In this document: in pieces, positions 15,504 through 24,235 of the stretch
Layout: each line of letters opens with the position of its first letter
How positions within the stretch are numbered: position 1 is the stretch's first letter
NCBI RefSeq assembly: GCF_014638995.1
Contig: NZ_BMFR01000013.1
Coordinates: 36,106 to 100,105, forward strand
Source of the DNA: Virgibacillus oceani
Lineage (GTDB): Bacteria; Bacillota; Bacilli; Bacillales; Amphibacillaceae
Direction of reading: 5' to 3'
DNA: 64,000 nt
Made by a program: the position numbers and the translations under genes
Notes under the pieces: generated by a model
Seen by the model: only the letters and a program-made list of their open reading frames with translations
What the model was told of the DNA's origin: nothing
Databases searched by the model: none

Positions 15504-16454
15504 ATGAAAAAACTTATTCTATTTATCTTTATAAGTGGTTTAGCAGTTTTTGCAGCAGCGTGTGGGACATCAGATGCAAGCGGAGATAAAGCAAATGGAG
15601 ATTCCGGGAAATCGGAAACCCTTACTGTCAAACATGAGCTTGGGGAAACTGAAGTGCCGAAAAACCCCGAAAAAGTTGTTGTTTTTGATTATGGGACATT
15701 GGATACACTGGATAAACTGGGGATTGATGTAACAGGTGTTCCGCAAAGCAGCACTACTCCAGCATATTTGGAAAAATACGCAAGTGATGATTATGAAAAT
15801 GTAGGTAGTTTAAAGGAGCCGGACTTTGAAAAGATTGCTGAAATTGACCCGGATTTAATTATTATTTCCGGCAGACAATCATCTGTTTATGATCAACTGC
15901 AGGAGCTTGCCCCAACGATTTACCTTGGTGTTGATACAACGAGATATATGGAATCATTTAAAGAAAACTTAGCAACAATCGGGAAAGTCTTCGATAAGCA
16001 GGATGAAATCGATAAAGAGCTGGAAGCGGTTGAACAATCCATAGCAGACTTGAAAGAAAAAGCGGAAGGAAGTAATCAAAATGGATTAATTATTCTTGCT
16101 AACGATGACAAAATCAGTGCTTATGGTCCAAGTTCCAGATTTGGGTTAATTCATGATGTATTTGGCGTACCGGCAGTTGATGAAGGAATTGAAGTCTCCA
16201 CACACGGTATGAATGTTTCATTTGAATATGTTGTTGAGCAAAATCCGGAAATTCTTTATGTCATTGATCGCGGAGCAGTTGTAGGCGGTGAATCTTCTGC
16301 AAAACAGGTGGTTGAAAATGACCTCGTGAAGAAAACGGCTGCTTATAAAAATGATAACATTGTTTATTTAGATCCAAATTATTGGTACCTTTCAGGTGGT
16401 GGCCTAGTGTCGGTACAGGAAATGGTAAACGAAATTTCAAATAGTATTAAGTAA
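15504..16454 (+). CDS. yclQ: Siderophore-binding lipoprotein YclQ
   Basis: 316 residues from ATG 15504, with AGGAGTG upstream. Signal peptide with lipobox VFAAAC, so the mature lipoprotein begins at Cys20 and is anchored outside the membrane. The remainder is a periplasmic-binding-protein domain of the FhuD/BtuF helical-backbone class (VVVFDYGTLDTLDKLG, then KEPDFEKIAEIDPDLIIISGR). The B. subtilis ortholog binds petrobactin and its precursor 3,4-dihydroxybenzoate. Last gene of the operon; a weak terminator follows. Confidence 0.92.
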   Translation: MKKLILFIFISGLAVFAAACGTSDASGDKANGDSGKSETLTVKHELGETEVPKNPEKVVVFDYGTLDTLDKLGIDVTGVPQSSTTPAYLEKYASDDYENVGSLKEPDFEKIAEIDPDLIIISGRQSSVYDQLQELAPTIYLGVDTTRYMESFKENLATIGKVFDKQDEIDKELEAVEQSIADLKEKAEGSNQNGLIILANDDKISAYGPSSRFGLIHDVFGVPAVDEGIEVSTHGMNVSFEYVVEQNPEILYVIDRGAVVGGESSAKQVVENDLVKKTAAYKNDNIVYLDPNYWYLSGGGLVSVQEMVNEISNSIK

Positions 16455-16462
16455 AACAGCGG

Positions 16463-16500
16463 AAAAAAGGAGTAATCTTCTATGGATTGCTTCTTTTTTG
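16463..16500 (+). terminator. Terminator after yclQ
   Basis: Imperfect stem AAAAAAGGAGTAATC / GATTGCTTCTTTTTT closing the iron operon. The following 220 bp up to the lipoprotein gene show nothing else I can support. Confidence 0.7.
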
Positions 16501-16719
16501 CTATTTCATAACTCGTGCGCCAGCACCATGAACTTTTTATTCGCAATACCCTTACCTTACGGCAGAATTTAGGATGGTATGTCATCAAAATGTTAAGTAG
16601 TAGTGTGAGTGCAGGCGTGGCATGCTATCCAGCGATATCAGCGAAATGTACCCACTTGCTAATGCCATATAAAATATGTTTCACTGTAAGCACAATGTTA
16701 GGAAATGAGGGAATAAGCA

Positions 16720-17307
16720 ATGAAGAAGTTCATTATGTTAATTCTAGCAATAAGCCTGGCAACAATTTTAGCTGCCTGTGGCGATAAATCAGATTCTGCG
16801 AAAAAAGATGAAGAACAGAAGACAGAACAAGAGGAACAGGCTGATCAAAATAAAGGTGTGGAAATTAGTGAAGATGAAAAGGTTAAGGAAGATAAAATAG
16901 TTGTAAGCGTAAATGACACCGAAGTTAAAGGCAAAAAATATAATACGATCTATGAACAAACCAAAAACTTGTTGAATCAATACGGTCAGGATATAAGTGA
17001 TAAAGCCATGATAAAGGAACAAACACTGAACACAATTATTGGACAAGAGCTGCTGAATCAGGAAGCTAAAAAACAAGATATGAAGTTAGAAGAATATGTT
17101 ATGAAGCAAATTGAAGGAATTGAAGTAAAAGATCAGGAAGTAAAAGATGCATACGATAAAATAAAAGGACAAAACAAAGAGATCCCTAAATTGAAAGAGA
17201 TAGAGGGGCAACTTAAGGAGAGCCTGAAGCAGCAAAAAGGCAATCAAAAACTGCAGAAAAAAATTGATGAACTGAAAAAAGATGCGGAAATTAAAAATAT
17301 GATATAA
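16720..17307 (+). CDS. SurA-N-like lipoprotein without PPIase domain
   Basis: 195 residues with signal peptide and lipobox ILAAC (Cys20). After a charged, low-complexity linker (residues about 22-58) comes a helical domain: VVSVNDTEVKGKKYNTIY..., then MIKEQTLNTIIGQELLNQEAKKQDMKLEEYVMKQ, the pattern of SurA/PrsA N-terminal chaperone domains. The parvulin isomerase domain that PrsA carries is absent, and the C-terminus is a Lys/Gln/Glu-rich helix. Probably a surface-anchored holdase-type protein; function unproven. ATG 16720 follows GAGGGAATAAGCA. Monocistronic. Confidence 0.8.
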   Translation: MKKFIMLILAISLATILAACGDKSDSAKKDEEQKTEQEEQADQNKGVEISEDEKVKEDKIVVSVNDTEVKGKKYNTIYEQTKNLLNQYGQDISDKAMIKEQTLNTIIGQELLNQEAKKQDMKLEEYVMKQIEGIEVKDQEVKDAYDKIKGQNKEIPKLKEIEGQLKESLKQQKGNQKLQKKIDELKKDAEIKNMI

Positions 17308-17311
17308 AGTC

Positions 17312-17344
17312 AAGGACCCCTCCACAAATGGCAGGGGTCTTTAT
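17312..17344 (+). terminator. Terminator after SurA-N-like lipoprotein gene
   Basis: Stem GACCCCT (17315-17321) / AGGGGTC (17333-17339) followed by TTTA. Confidence 0.75.
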
Positions 17345-17392
17345 AGTGTAGTAGGCAGTTATCTAAAAGGATGTTTTTTCATAAAAGATGGA

Positions 17393-17765
17393 TAATGCGA
17401 CATAACTAATGCTTCTGGTCCTCCACTGTTGTGGTTTATTCCACATTATATTTCGAGTAAAAGATAAGCAGTAAATAAGCATATACCTTTTCACTAGCAG
17501 CCCGTATACGCGGAGACTCCTGTGGGAGATGAGGCATCGGTGAGACCCCGGAGTGACGAGCAAAACATCCACCGAATAAGCTACGAGTTGTGAGGAGTGC
17601 AGCGTCACCGAAAATGCTTGCAACACGACGAACACCCAGCGCTTTGGAGGCACATCAGCCGCCCGCGGAAAGCGAAGTGTATACGGGCTGCGGGGTCAAA
17701 CAGCGTCAAAATAATGCGAAAACACCACAAGCACTTACGTCGCAGTTTACGGAAACTACGCAAAA
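17393..17765. mobile_element. MITE-like nested inverted-repeat element, copy A
   Basis: About 373 bp. The outer inverted ends are TAATGCGACATAA (17393) and TTACGTCGCA (near 17737). The inner inverted repeat is GCAGCCCGTATAC (17497-17509) / GTATACGGGCTGC (17679-17691). The core includes GGAGACTCCTGTGGG and CCCGCGGAAAGCG. Compared with copy B it has an extra internal module of about 80 bp (AGCAAAACATCCACCGAATA and onward) that copy C shares. Reverse orientation relative to B and C. No coding capacity. Fills the gap between the lipoprotein gene and hisC. Confidence 0.8.
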
Positions 17766-17774
17766 AGCCTTTTA

Positions 17775-18851
17775 TCAAAAGGATACTGTCTGTTCAGCAA
17801 TTACCGTGTTCAGCCTTTTAAAGAAAGTATCCATATCCTCATCAGTTCCAATCGTAATGCGCAAATAATTTTTTATTGGATTTTTGTCAAAGTATCGGAC
17901 AAGGACATGATTTTCCTTTAACCTTTCATACAGCCAGTTTGCCTTCAGCTTATAATGACTGGCAAAAACAAAATTGGCTTGTGAAGGGAGGACGGTAAAT
18001 CCATTCTCTTTGAGCCTTGAAATAACTTGCTCACGTGTTTGGATAATCTTTTTCGTAGTTTGTAAAAAATAGGTATGATCATTGATTGCCGCTTCTGCCC
18101 CAGCAATCGCCAATCGATCCATTGTATACGAATTAAAGGAGTTCTTAACCCGCGTTAAACCTTTAATTAAATCACTGTTTCCAAGTGCAAATCCGATGCG
18201 CATTCCTGCAAGTGATCGTGATTTGGACATGGTTTGAACCACCAATAAATTGTCATACGCATCAATTAAAGTGGCGGCAGAGGCTCCGGCAAAATCGATA
18301 TATGCTTCATCGATAATAACAACCTGATCAGGATTGTTTTCAATCACTTCAATAACGTACTCCAGTTCCAAGTAGACACTGGTAGGGGCATTAGGATTAG
18401 GAAAAATCACTCCGCCATCCGACTGAAAAAAAGCTTCAATTGGAAGGCTGAAATCCCTTGCCAACGGAATTTCTTCGTAAGGAATTCCAAATAGCTTCGC
18501 ATAGGCAGGATAGAAGCTATACGTAACCGCTGGAAAACGAATCCTTTTATCCTGGTCAAAAAAGGCCATGAACGAAAAACCCAATACCTCATCTGATCCA
18601 TTTCCGACAAATACATTCTCTTTCCTAAGCTGATGGTAGCCGGCGATTGTATCCCTTAACGAATCCATAGTTGGTGATGGATATTGCTGCAGTTTCCGGT
18701 CCATTTCAAGCCGGATTGCATCAACTGCATGCGGGGAGGGGGGATAGGGGTTTTCATTCGTATTTAACTTAATAATTCCTTTTTGGTCAATCTGTTCCCC
18801 CGGTACATACGGATCTGTCCGCTTTGCCATTTTACTCCAATATTTACTCAT
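17775..18851 (-). CDS. hisC: Histidinol-phosphate aminotransferase
   Basis: PLP-dependent conversion of imidazole-acetol phosphate to histidinol phosphate with glutamate. 358 residues from ATG 18851, with GAAGGG upstream and an 8-bp overlap with hisIE. The fold-type I aminotransferase signature is present: [12 protein letters not shown] (substrate loop), GNGSDEVL (PLP phosphate), [17 protein letters not shown], and the Schiff-base lysine K210 in MSKSRSLAG. As the last gene of the his operon it replaces the distal hisC of the aro/trp cluster used by B. subtilis. Its stop abuts the repeat element at 17765. Confidence 0.93.
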   Translation of the reverse strand: MSKYWSKMAKRTDPYVPGEQIDQKGIIKLNTNENPYPPSPHAVDAIRLEMDRKLQQYPSPTMDSLRDTIAGYHQLRKENVFVGNGSDEVLGFSFMAFFDQDKRIRFPAVTYSFYPAYAKLFGIPYEEIPLARDFSLPIEAFFQSDGGVIFPNPNAPTSVYLELEYVIEVIENNPDQVVIIDEAYIDFAGASAATLIDAYDNLLVVQTMSKSRSLAGMRIGFALGNSDLIKGLTRVKNSFNSYTMDRLAIAGAEAAINDHTYFLQTTKKIIQTREQVISRLKENGFTVLPSQANFVFASHYKLKANWLYERLKENHVLVRYFDKNPIKNYLRITIGTDEDMDTFFKRLNTVIAEQTVSF

Positions 18852-19485
18852 CACGAATCCCTTCTTTTTGCATATGCCGTTTAAACAGTTCGTCTCTAAT
18901 TTCATTTACTGAAACATTTTGCATTTCCATTACGATCAGTGTGTGGTAAATCAGATCGGAAATTTCCCAGATTAGTTCCTTTGTATCTGAGTTTTTAGCA
19001 CCAATGATGACTTCGCTTGCTTCTTCACCTACTTTTTTCAGAACTTTATCTATTCCTTCATTAAACAAATACGTTGTATAGGATCCTTCAACTGGTTCCT
19101 GACGCCGTTGCTTTATCGTATTGACTAGCTGTTCGAGCATGTCAAAAGTTGCTGCATCTGTTTCATATAGCTTTTGATAAAAGCAGGATTCATTTCCGGT
19201 ATGGCATGCTGGCCCGAGTGGCTGCACCTGTATTAGTAGTGCGTCACCATCACAGTCATACGTGATTTGTTTAACCGATTGTTTGTTGCCGGATGTTTCG
19301 CCTTTGTTCCAAAGCTGCTGTCTTTTTCGGCTGAAAAACCATGTCTCCTGTGTTTGAATTGTTTTCAGTAGAGATGTTTCGTTCATGTATGCAAGTGTGA
19401 GTACCCTGCCAGTACTGCTGTCTTGGACAATGGCAGGGATCAGTCCGTCATCACCAAATGAAATCTGTTCCATGTTTACGTCCAC
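18844..19485 (-). CDS. hisIE: Bifunctional PRA-CH / PRA-PH (HisIE)
   Basis: Second and third steps of histidine synthesis in one 213-residue chain. The N-terminal cyclohydrolase (about 1-110) shows [24 protein letters not shown] and [14 protein letters not shown] with the zinc/magnesium ligands. The C-terminal pyrophosphohydrolase (about 115-210) shows [17 protein letters not shown] and [10 protein letters not shown]. The start is GTG 19485 with AGGAGGG seven bases upstream, read inside the end of hisF (10-bp overlap). Confidence 0.93.
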   Translation of the reverse strand: MDVNMEQISFGDDGLIPAIVQDSSTGRVLTLAYMNETSLLKTIQTQETWFFSRKRQQLWNKGETSGNKQSVKQITYDCDGDALLIQVQPLGPACHTGNESCFYQKLYETDAATFDMLEQLVNTIKQRRQEPVEGSYTTYLFNEGIDKVLKKVGEEASEVIIGAKNSDTKELIWEISDLIYHTLIVMEMQNVSVNEIRDELFKRHMQKEGIRDE

Positions 19486-20249
19486 GATGTTTCCCTCCTC
19501 ATTGTAATTCCGTTTTCGGCTAAATATTTTTTTAGATCAGGAATTTTTATTTCGTCATAGTGAAATACGGAGGCCGCTAGTGCTGCATCGGCTTTTCCTT
19601 CTTTTAAAATGGCAGTAAAGTGTTCTTTTTTTCCTGCACCGCCACTCGCTACAACCGGAATGTTTACCGCTTCTGAAATGGATCTTGTCAAATTAAGATT
19701 GTAGCCATTTTTAACCCCGTCAACGTCAATGGCATTAACGACGATTTCACCCGCTCCAAGTTCTTCACCGCGTCTAGCCCATTCGATTGCATCTATTTCT
19801 GTATCAATTCTGCCGCCGTTCATAAAAACGGACCATTTCATATCCGAGGTTAATTTAGCATCGATTGATAACACAACACATTGACTGCCAAATTTAGATG
19901 CTGCCTCCTTTACTAGTGCAGGGTTTCTAATTGCGGCACTGTTAATCGACACTTTATCAGCCCCTGCATGAAGAACTCGGTGTATATCCATAACAGACCG
20001 TAACCCGCCGCCGACAGTAAATGGTATATTGATTTCTGTTGCAACTTTTTCCACTATGTCTACAAATATATTCCGATCTTCATTTGATGCTGTAATGTCA
20101 TAAAAAACGAGCTCATCAGCACCTTCATTATTGTAGCGCTTAGCCAATTCAACTGGATCCGCAACATCGCGGATTTTCTGAAACCTTTTTCCTTTAACGA
20201 CCCTTCCTCTATCTACATCAAGGCATGGGATTATGCGTTTAGCGAGCAT
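19476..20249 (-). CDS. hisF: Imidazole glycerol phosphate synthase, cyclase subunit
   Basis: 257-residue TIM barrel. Catalytic D11 is in [15 protein letters not shown], the second Asp is in [11 protein letters not shown], and the C-terminal phosphate loop is [12 protein letters not shown]. Uses ammonia delivered by HisH to make imidazole glycerol phosphate and AICAR. GGAGG precedes ATG 20249. Overlaps hisA by 11 bp and hisIE by 10 bp. Confidence 0.95.
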   Translation of the reverse strand: MLAKRIIPCLDVDRGRVVKGKRFQKIRDVADPVELAKRYNNEGADELVFYDITASNEDRNIFVDIVEKVATEINIPFTVGGGLRSVMDIHRVLHAGADKVSINSAAIRNPALVKEAASKFGSQCVVLSIDAKLTSDMKWSVFMNGGRIDTEIDAIEWARRGEELGAGEIVVNAIDVDGVKNGYNLNLTRSISEAVNIPVVASGGAGKKEHFTAILKEGKADAALAASVFHYDEIKIPDLKKYLAENGITMRRETSWT

Positions 20250-20961
20250 TGCTACCAGCCTCCACTAACGATTCGAATGATAATGTGCCGTCGTATAATG
20301 CTTTACCAATGATGGCTCCATATAGGTTCAATGCTTTTAATCGATTGATGTCACCTTTGCTGGATACACCGCCAGAAGCAATAACATTAATAGAGGTCGC
20401 GGCATTAATTTTCTCAAGCTCGGAAAAATTTGGCCCATCCAGCATTCCATCTTTAAGAATATCTGTATAAATAATGGTTCTGACACCAATCTGTTCTAAT
20501 TCTTTTACAAGATGTATTGCTTTTACACTGCTTGTTTCAACCCAGCCATTTGTTGCAGCAAAACCATTTCTAGCATCGATTGATACAGCGATTTTATCGC
20601 CATACGTGTTAACTGCTTTTTGCAAAAATGCTTTATCATTAATTGCGGCTGTTCCAATAATGACGCGGCTTACACCGATAGATAAGTATGCTTCAATAAT
20701 TTCCATCGAACGGATTCCACCGCCAACTTGAACAGGAATGGATAGATTTTGCACAATCGATTGTATCGCGCTTTTATTAAGCGAGTTTCCAGTTTTTGCC
20801 CCATCCAGATCTACAATGTGGAGGTATTTTGCTTGTTGTTTTTCCCACTTGCTTGCCATTGCAGCGGGAGAATTGCCGTAAATATTTTCCTTTGTGTAAT
20901 CGCCTTGGATTAAACGCACACATTTTCCATTCCGAATATCAATTGCTGGAAAAAGTATCAT
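20239..20961 (-). CDS. hisA: ProFAR isomerase
   Basis: 240-residue TIM barrel isomerising ProFAR to PRFAR. D8 in [14 protein letters not shown] and the second acidic residue in [13 protein letters not shown] match the catalytic pair; VQVGGGIRS and [12 protein letters not shown] are the phosphate loops. Its ATG overlaps the TGA of hisH (ATGA, 20961-20958), so translation is coupled. Confidence 0.95.
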   Translation of the reverse strand: MILFPAIDIRNGKCVRLIQGDYTKENIYGNSPAAMASKWEKQQAKYLHIVDLDGAKTGNSLNKSAIQSIVQNLSIPVQVGGGIRSMEIIEAYLSIGVSRVIIGTAAINDKAFLQKAVNTYGDKIAVSIDARNGFAATNGWVETSSVKAIHLVKELEQIGVRTIIYTDILKDGMLDGPNFSELEKINAATSINVIASGGVSSKGDINRLKALNLYGAIIGKALYDGTLSFESLVEAGSNAR

Positions 20962-21563
20962 AGAACCATCTCCCCGAAATTTTTCAACAGCTGTAGCCCG
21001 TTCTTTCCGCTTTTCTCAGGATGAAATTGCATCCCGAAAATGTTGTCTTTTTGTACAATTGCAGGAACTTGAACACCATATTCACAACTGCTTATAAGCT
21101 CTTGTTTATTGAATTCATCAACATAATAGGAGTGAACAAAATAAACATATTCTTGCTCGTTGATGTTAGCCAATAGATTTGTAGATTGATGGTGAGCAAG
21201 TGTATTCCAGCCCATATGCGGAACTTTAACATTACCGTCAATCCGTTTTATGACTCCATCAAGAATAGCCAAACCATTCCATTCACCATTCTCAAAGCTT
21301 TTTTCATAAAGCAGCTGCATGCCAAGGCAAATACCAAGGATTGGTTTGCCTTTATCTGCTTCTTTTTGCAGAACTTCGGATAGACCAAGTTCATGCAGCG
21401 CGTCCATCGCATCCTTGAATGCCCCAACGCCCGGCAGAATAATAGCTTTGCTGTTTGCTATAACCTGCTTATCGCTTGTTAAGCAGGATTTCATATCAAG
21501 CCCCAACAGTGCCGATTGTAAGCTTTTAATATTACCCGCACCATAATCAATAATTGCAATCAT
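20958..21563 (-). CDS. hisH: Imidazole glycerol phosphate synthase, glutaminase subunit
   Basis: Class I amidotransferase, 201 residues. Nucleophile C79 in GICLGMQLLYE, with H181 and E183 in MQFHPEKSG; PGVGAFKDAM is the usual N-terminal motif. AAGGAG precedes ATG 21563. Unlike the other his genes it is separated from its upstream neighbour (hisB) by 175 bp filled with palindromic repeats. Confidence 0.95.
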   Translation of the reverse strand: MIAIIDYGAGNIKSLQSALLGLDMKSCLTSDKQVIANSKAIILPGVGAFKDAMDALHELGLSEVLQKEADKGKPILGICLGMQLLYEKSFENGEWNGLAILDGVIKRIDGNVKVPHMGWNTLAHHQSTNLLANINEQEYVYFVHSYYVDEFNKQELISSCEYGVQVPAIVQKDNIFGMQFHPEKSGKNGLQLLKNFGEMVL

Positions 21564-21580
21564 ATATGCTGTCTCCTTTG

Positions 21581-21738
21581 TTGGGACAAGGGGTCAGTCC
21601 CCGTGTCCCGTTCGTCTCCGGGATAGATAGGGTCTTGGGACAAGGATCAGTCCCCGTATCCCGTTCATCCCCGGGGGAGATAGAGTCTTGGGACAAGGGG
21701 ACTGCCCCCCTGTCCCGGAACCTGCCCCCCTGTTCTTA
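21581..21738. repeat. Three tandem 53-54-bp units of the GGGACAAGG palindrome inside the his operon
   Basis: Units start TTGGGACAAGG at 21581, 21635 and 21688. Each contains a hairpin of GGGACAAGG...CCNNGTCCC type, and the first two share the tail TCCCGTTC...CCGGG...GATAG. They sit between hisB and hisH, the only sizeable gap in an operon whose genes otherwise overlap or abut. In the his transcript they would form three consecutive stem-loops. Confidence 0.85.
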
Positions 21739-22323
21739 TTAAAGGGACCCTTTTGTTGATGGGATTCCGTTAATTTGTGGATTTTTTCTTGTTGCTTCGT
21801 TCAGGGCGCGACCGAATCCTTTAAAAACTGATTCAATCATATGGTGGCTGTTTGTGCCATATTCTAAATTGATGTGAAGTGTTAGCTTTGCATGGTTAAC
21901 GAATCCTCGGAAAAATTCCTCTACAAGCTCCGTATCAAATGTGCCAACCTTTTCTTTGAGGCCGTCAACACGGTAAACAAGGTAAGGGCGTCCGCTAATA
22001 TCCAATGAAAGCCGTGATAATGCTTCGTCCATGGGTGTTGTGACCGCTGCATATCGATTGATTCCTTCTTTTGTACCTATAGCATCGTCAAAGGCTTGAC
22101 CCAAAACAATGCCAATATCTTCAACAGAGTGATGCTGGTCAACCTCTAAATCCCCATCACATGCAACCGTCATATCGAATAAACCATGTTTTGTCATGAG
22201 TGTTAGCATATGATCAAGAAAACCAATGCCGGTATTAATTTTTGCTATACCGGTTCCATCAAGGCACAATTCTAATTCAATAGCTGTTTCAGTTGTTTTT
22301 CGTATGATAGACCGTTGCCGCAT
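21739..22323 (-). CDS. hisB: Imidazoleglycerol-phosphate dehydratase
   Basis: 194 residues from ATG 22323 (GAAAGG nine bases upstream; the ATG at 22332 touches that site). Manganese-binding histidine motifs are present: GIGFLDHMLTLMTKHGLFD, DQHHSVEDIGIVLGQ, VEEFFRGFVNHAKLTLH and GTNSHHMIESVFKGFGRAL. Monofunctional, without the phosphatase domain of the enterobacterial enzyme. Overlaps the end of hisD by about 35 bp. Confidence 0.94.
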   Translation of the reverse strand: MRQRSIIRKTTETAIELELCLDGTGIAKINTGIGFLDHMLTLMTKHGLFDMTVACDGDLEVDQHHSVEDIGIVLGQAFDDAIGTKEGINRYAAVTTPMDEALSRLSLDISGRPYLVYRVDGLKEKVGTFDTELVEEFFRGFVNHAKLTLHINLEYGTNSHHMIESVFKGFGRALNEATRKNPQINGIPSTKGSL

Positions 22324-23599
22324 CCTGTTCATCCTTTCTAATCTGTATCGAGTTTGCGTGTGCTGTCAGACCTTCTGCGTTTGCTAAAGTAATAATGGAA
22401 TCGGAAGCGCTGAGCAAAGCATTTTTCCCATACTGGATAATGCTCGTTTTCTTCACAAAATCATAAACACCGAGAGGCGATGAAAAAATGGCAGTTCCGC
22501 TTGTTGGTAGTGTATGATTTGGCCCTGCAGCATAATCGCCTAATGGCTCGGGTGAATAATTTCCAAGAAAAATGGCACCAGCATTTTTCACCATATGCAT
22601 GCTGTCTGCTGGATTCTGAATCATTAGCTGCAGATGTTCAGGTGCCATAACATTGACCAATTCAAATGCTTCATTTAAATCACCGACAATGATAATCCTT
22701 CCATTATTGGCTAACGATTTTTTGATAATCTCTCTCCGATCAAGTTTCCCTAGCTGCACCTCTATTTCCTCTTTTATGGCCCGTGCTAGACTCTCACTTG
22801 TTGTAATGCAAATAGACGATGCCTGTTCATCATGCTCTGCCTGGGAAAGCAGATCCGCTGCAGCATAACGAGGATTTGCCGTTTCATCTGCAACAATACA
22901 GATCTCACTTGGACCCGCAACCATATCAATTGCCACATCGCCAAACACCCATTTCTTAGCCCTGGCAACATAGGCATTTCCTGGACCAACGATTTTCCCT
23001 ACCTTTCCAATAGACTTGGTACCATATGCCAAAGCCGCAATAGCCTGGGCACCGCCGATCTTGTAAATCATGTCAACACCTGCAGCATGAGCAGCCGCCA
23101 ATACATGCGGGTTAATTTTCCCATCTGCTTGTGGCGGGGTTGCGATACTTATCTGTTTAACGCCTGCAAGTCTCGCTGGTATAACATTCATTAGCACGGT
23201 TGAAGGGTATGCAGCTTTACCGCCAGGAACATAAACACCAACCTTTTCAATTGGTGTGATTTGCTGGCCTAACAACCGGCCATCATCATGGTAAATTGAC
23301 CAGGATTGTTCTTTTTGCGCTTCATGAAATCTTGTAATATTTTCTTTGGCATGATCAAGTGCTAGAATAAAGTCTTGATTTACTAGCTTACTAGCCTCGC
23401 GAAGCTCTTTCTCCGTCACGGTTAGGGTATCCAGCCGAACTCCATCAAATTTTTCAGTATAGTCATAAAGGGCATCGTCACCATTTTGTCTAACCTGTGA
23501 AATGATCTCTAAAACGGATTGATCCAGTTCTTTATCAGCAAAACCAACCTGCTGCATCAACCGTTCCCCCAAATAGTGATCCCTGGTTATAACACGCAT
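22289..23599 (-). CDS. hisD: Histidinol dehydrogenase
   Basis: Zinc enzyme oxidising histidinol to histidine in two NAD steps. 436 residues from ATG 23599; a TTG directly before it (23602) is 8 bases from GGAGG and could also be used. Landmarks are VYVPGGKAAYPSTVLMNVIPA, IVGPGNAYVARAKKWVFGDVAIDMVAGPSEI, LLSQAEHDEQA (zinc and catalytic residues) and EHLQLM. The stop lies inside hisB. Confidence 0.94.
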   Translation of the reverse strand: MRVITRDHYLGERLMQQVGFADKELDQSVLEIISQVRQNGDDALYDYTEKFDGVRLDTLTVTEKELREASKLVNQDFILALDHAKENITRFHEAQKEQSWSIYHDDGRLLGQQITPIEKVGVYVPGGKAAYPSTVLMNVIPARLAGVKQISIATPPQADGKINPHVLAAAHAAGVDMIYKIGGAQAIAALAYGTKSIGKVGKIVGPGNAYVARAKKWVFGDVAIDMVAGPSEICIVADETANPRYAAADLLSQAEHDEQASSICITTSESLARAIKEEIEVQLGKLDRREIIKKSLANNGRIIIVGDLNEAFELVNVMAPEHLQLMIQNPADSMHMVKNAGAIFLGNYSPEPLGDYAAGPNHTLPTSGTAIFSSPLGVYDFVKKTSIIQYGKNALLSASDSIITLANAEGLTAHANSIQIRKDEQDAATVYHTKNN

Positions 23600-23605
23600 C
23601 AATTT

Positions 23606-24235
23606 TTACACCTCCAATGCCTGTTCTAATTTGTTCATAAACGAGTGAATACTAGCTGATTTTGTTGCGAAGCTTGCCTTATTCACAATTAATCTTGTAC
23701 TTATCGCATCAATTGTTTCCATAACCTTTAGCCCATTTTCCTTTAATGTTGTTCCGGTTTCGACAATGTCAACGATCAAATCCGAAAGTCCGATCAGCGG
23801 GGCTAATTCTACTGATCCATTTAACTTTATTGTTTCAACAGGAATGCCGCGCCGCTTAAAATATTCTCTTGTAACGGCAGGATATTTCGTTGCAATCGTT
23901 AACTTTCTCCCCTGGTTATGAAGTTCATTTGAAGTACCTGCAAGAACAAATTTACATTTTCCAAAATTCAGGTCCATCATGTCGTATATGTCCGCTTGGG
24001 CTTCTGCGATGTTATCCTTGCCGACAATTCCAATATCAGCGGCACCTTTTTCGACGTATGTGGGGACGTCAATAGCCTTTACATATACTAGTTTTATCAG
24101 CATTTCTTGATCATAGAATATTAGTTTCCTCGTTTTCTCATCAAAATCCGGAAATTGAACCCCTGCCTTTTCCAGAAGACTAATTGTTTGTTTGGCTGTC
24201 CGTCCTTTTGCCATTGCTAATGTAAGGTAATCCAC
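23606..24235 (-). CDS. hisG: ATP phosphoribosyltransferase, short form
   Basis: First committed step of histidine synthesis, ATP + PRPP to PR-ATP. 209 residues, i.e. the short HisG that lacks the C-terminal ACT-like regulatory domain and needs HisZ. The N-terminus LTLAMAKGRTAKQTISLLEKAG and the PRPP loop DIVETGTTLKENGL are intact. The start is GTG 24235 and its codon directly follows the hisZ stop (TAAGTG), so the two subunits are translationally coupled. Confidence 0.94.
   Translation of the reverse strand: MDYLTLAMAKGRTAKQTISLLEKAGVQFPDFDEKTRKLIFYDQEMLIKLVYVKAIDVPTYVEKGAADIGIVGKDNIAEAQADIYDMMDLNFGKCKFVLAGTSNELHNQGRKLTIATKYPAVTREYFKRRGIPVETIKLNGSVELAPLIGLSDLIVDIVETGTTLKENGLKVMETIDAISTRLIVNKASFATKSASIHSFMNKLEQALEV

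Noticed and set aside
17590..17868. Plus-strand frames over the 17.4-kb element and the hisC end
   Set aside because: They lie in a non-coding repeat and run antisense into hisC; no ribosome site.
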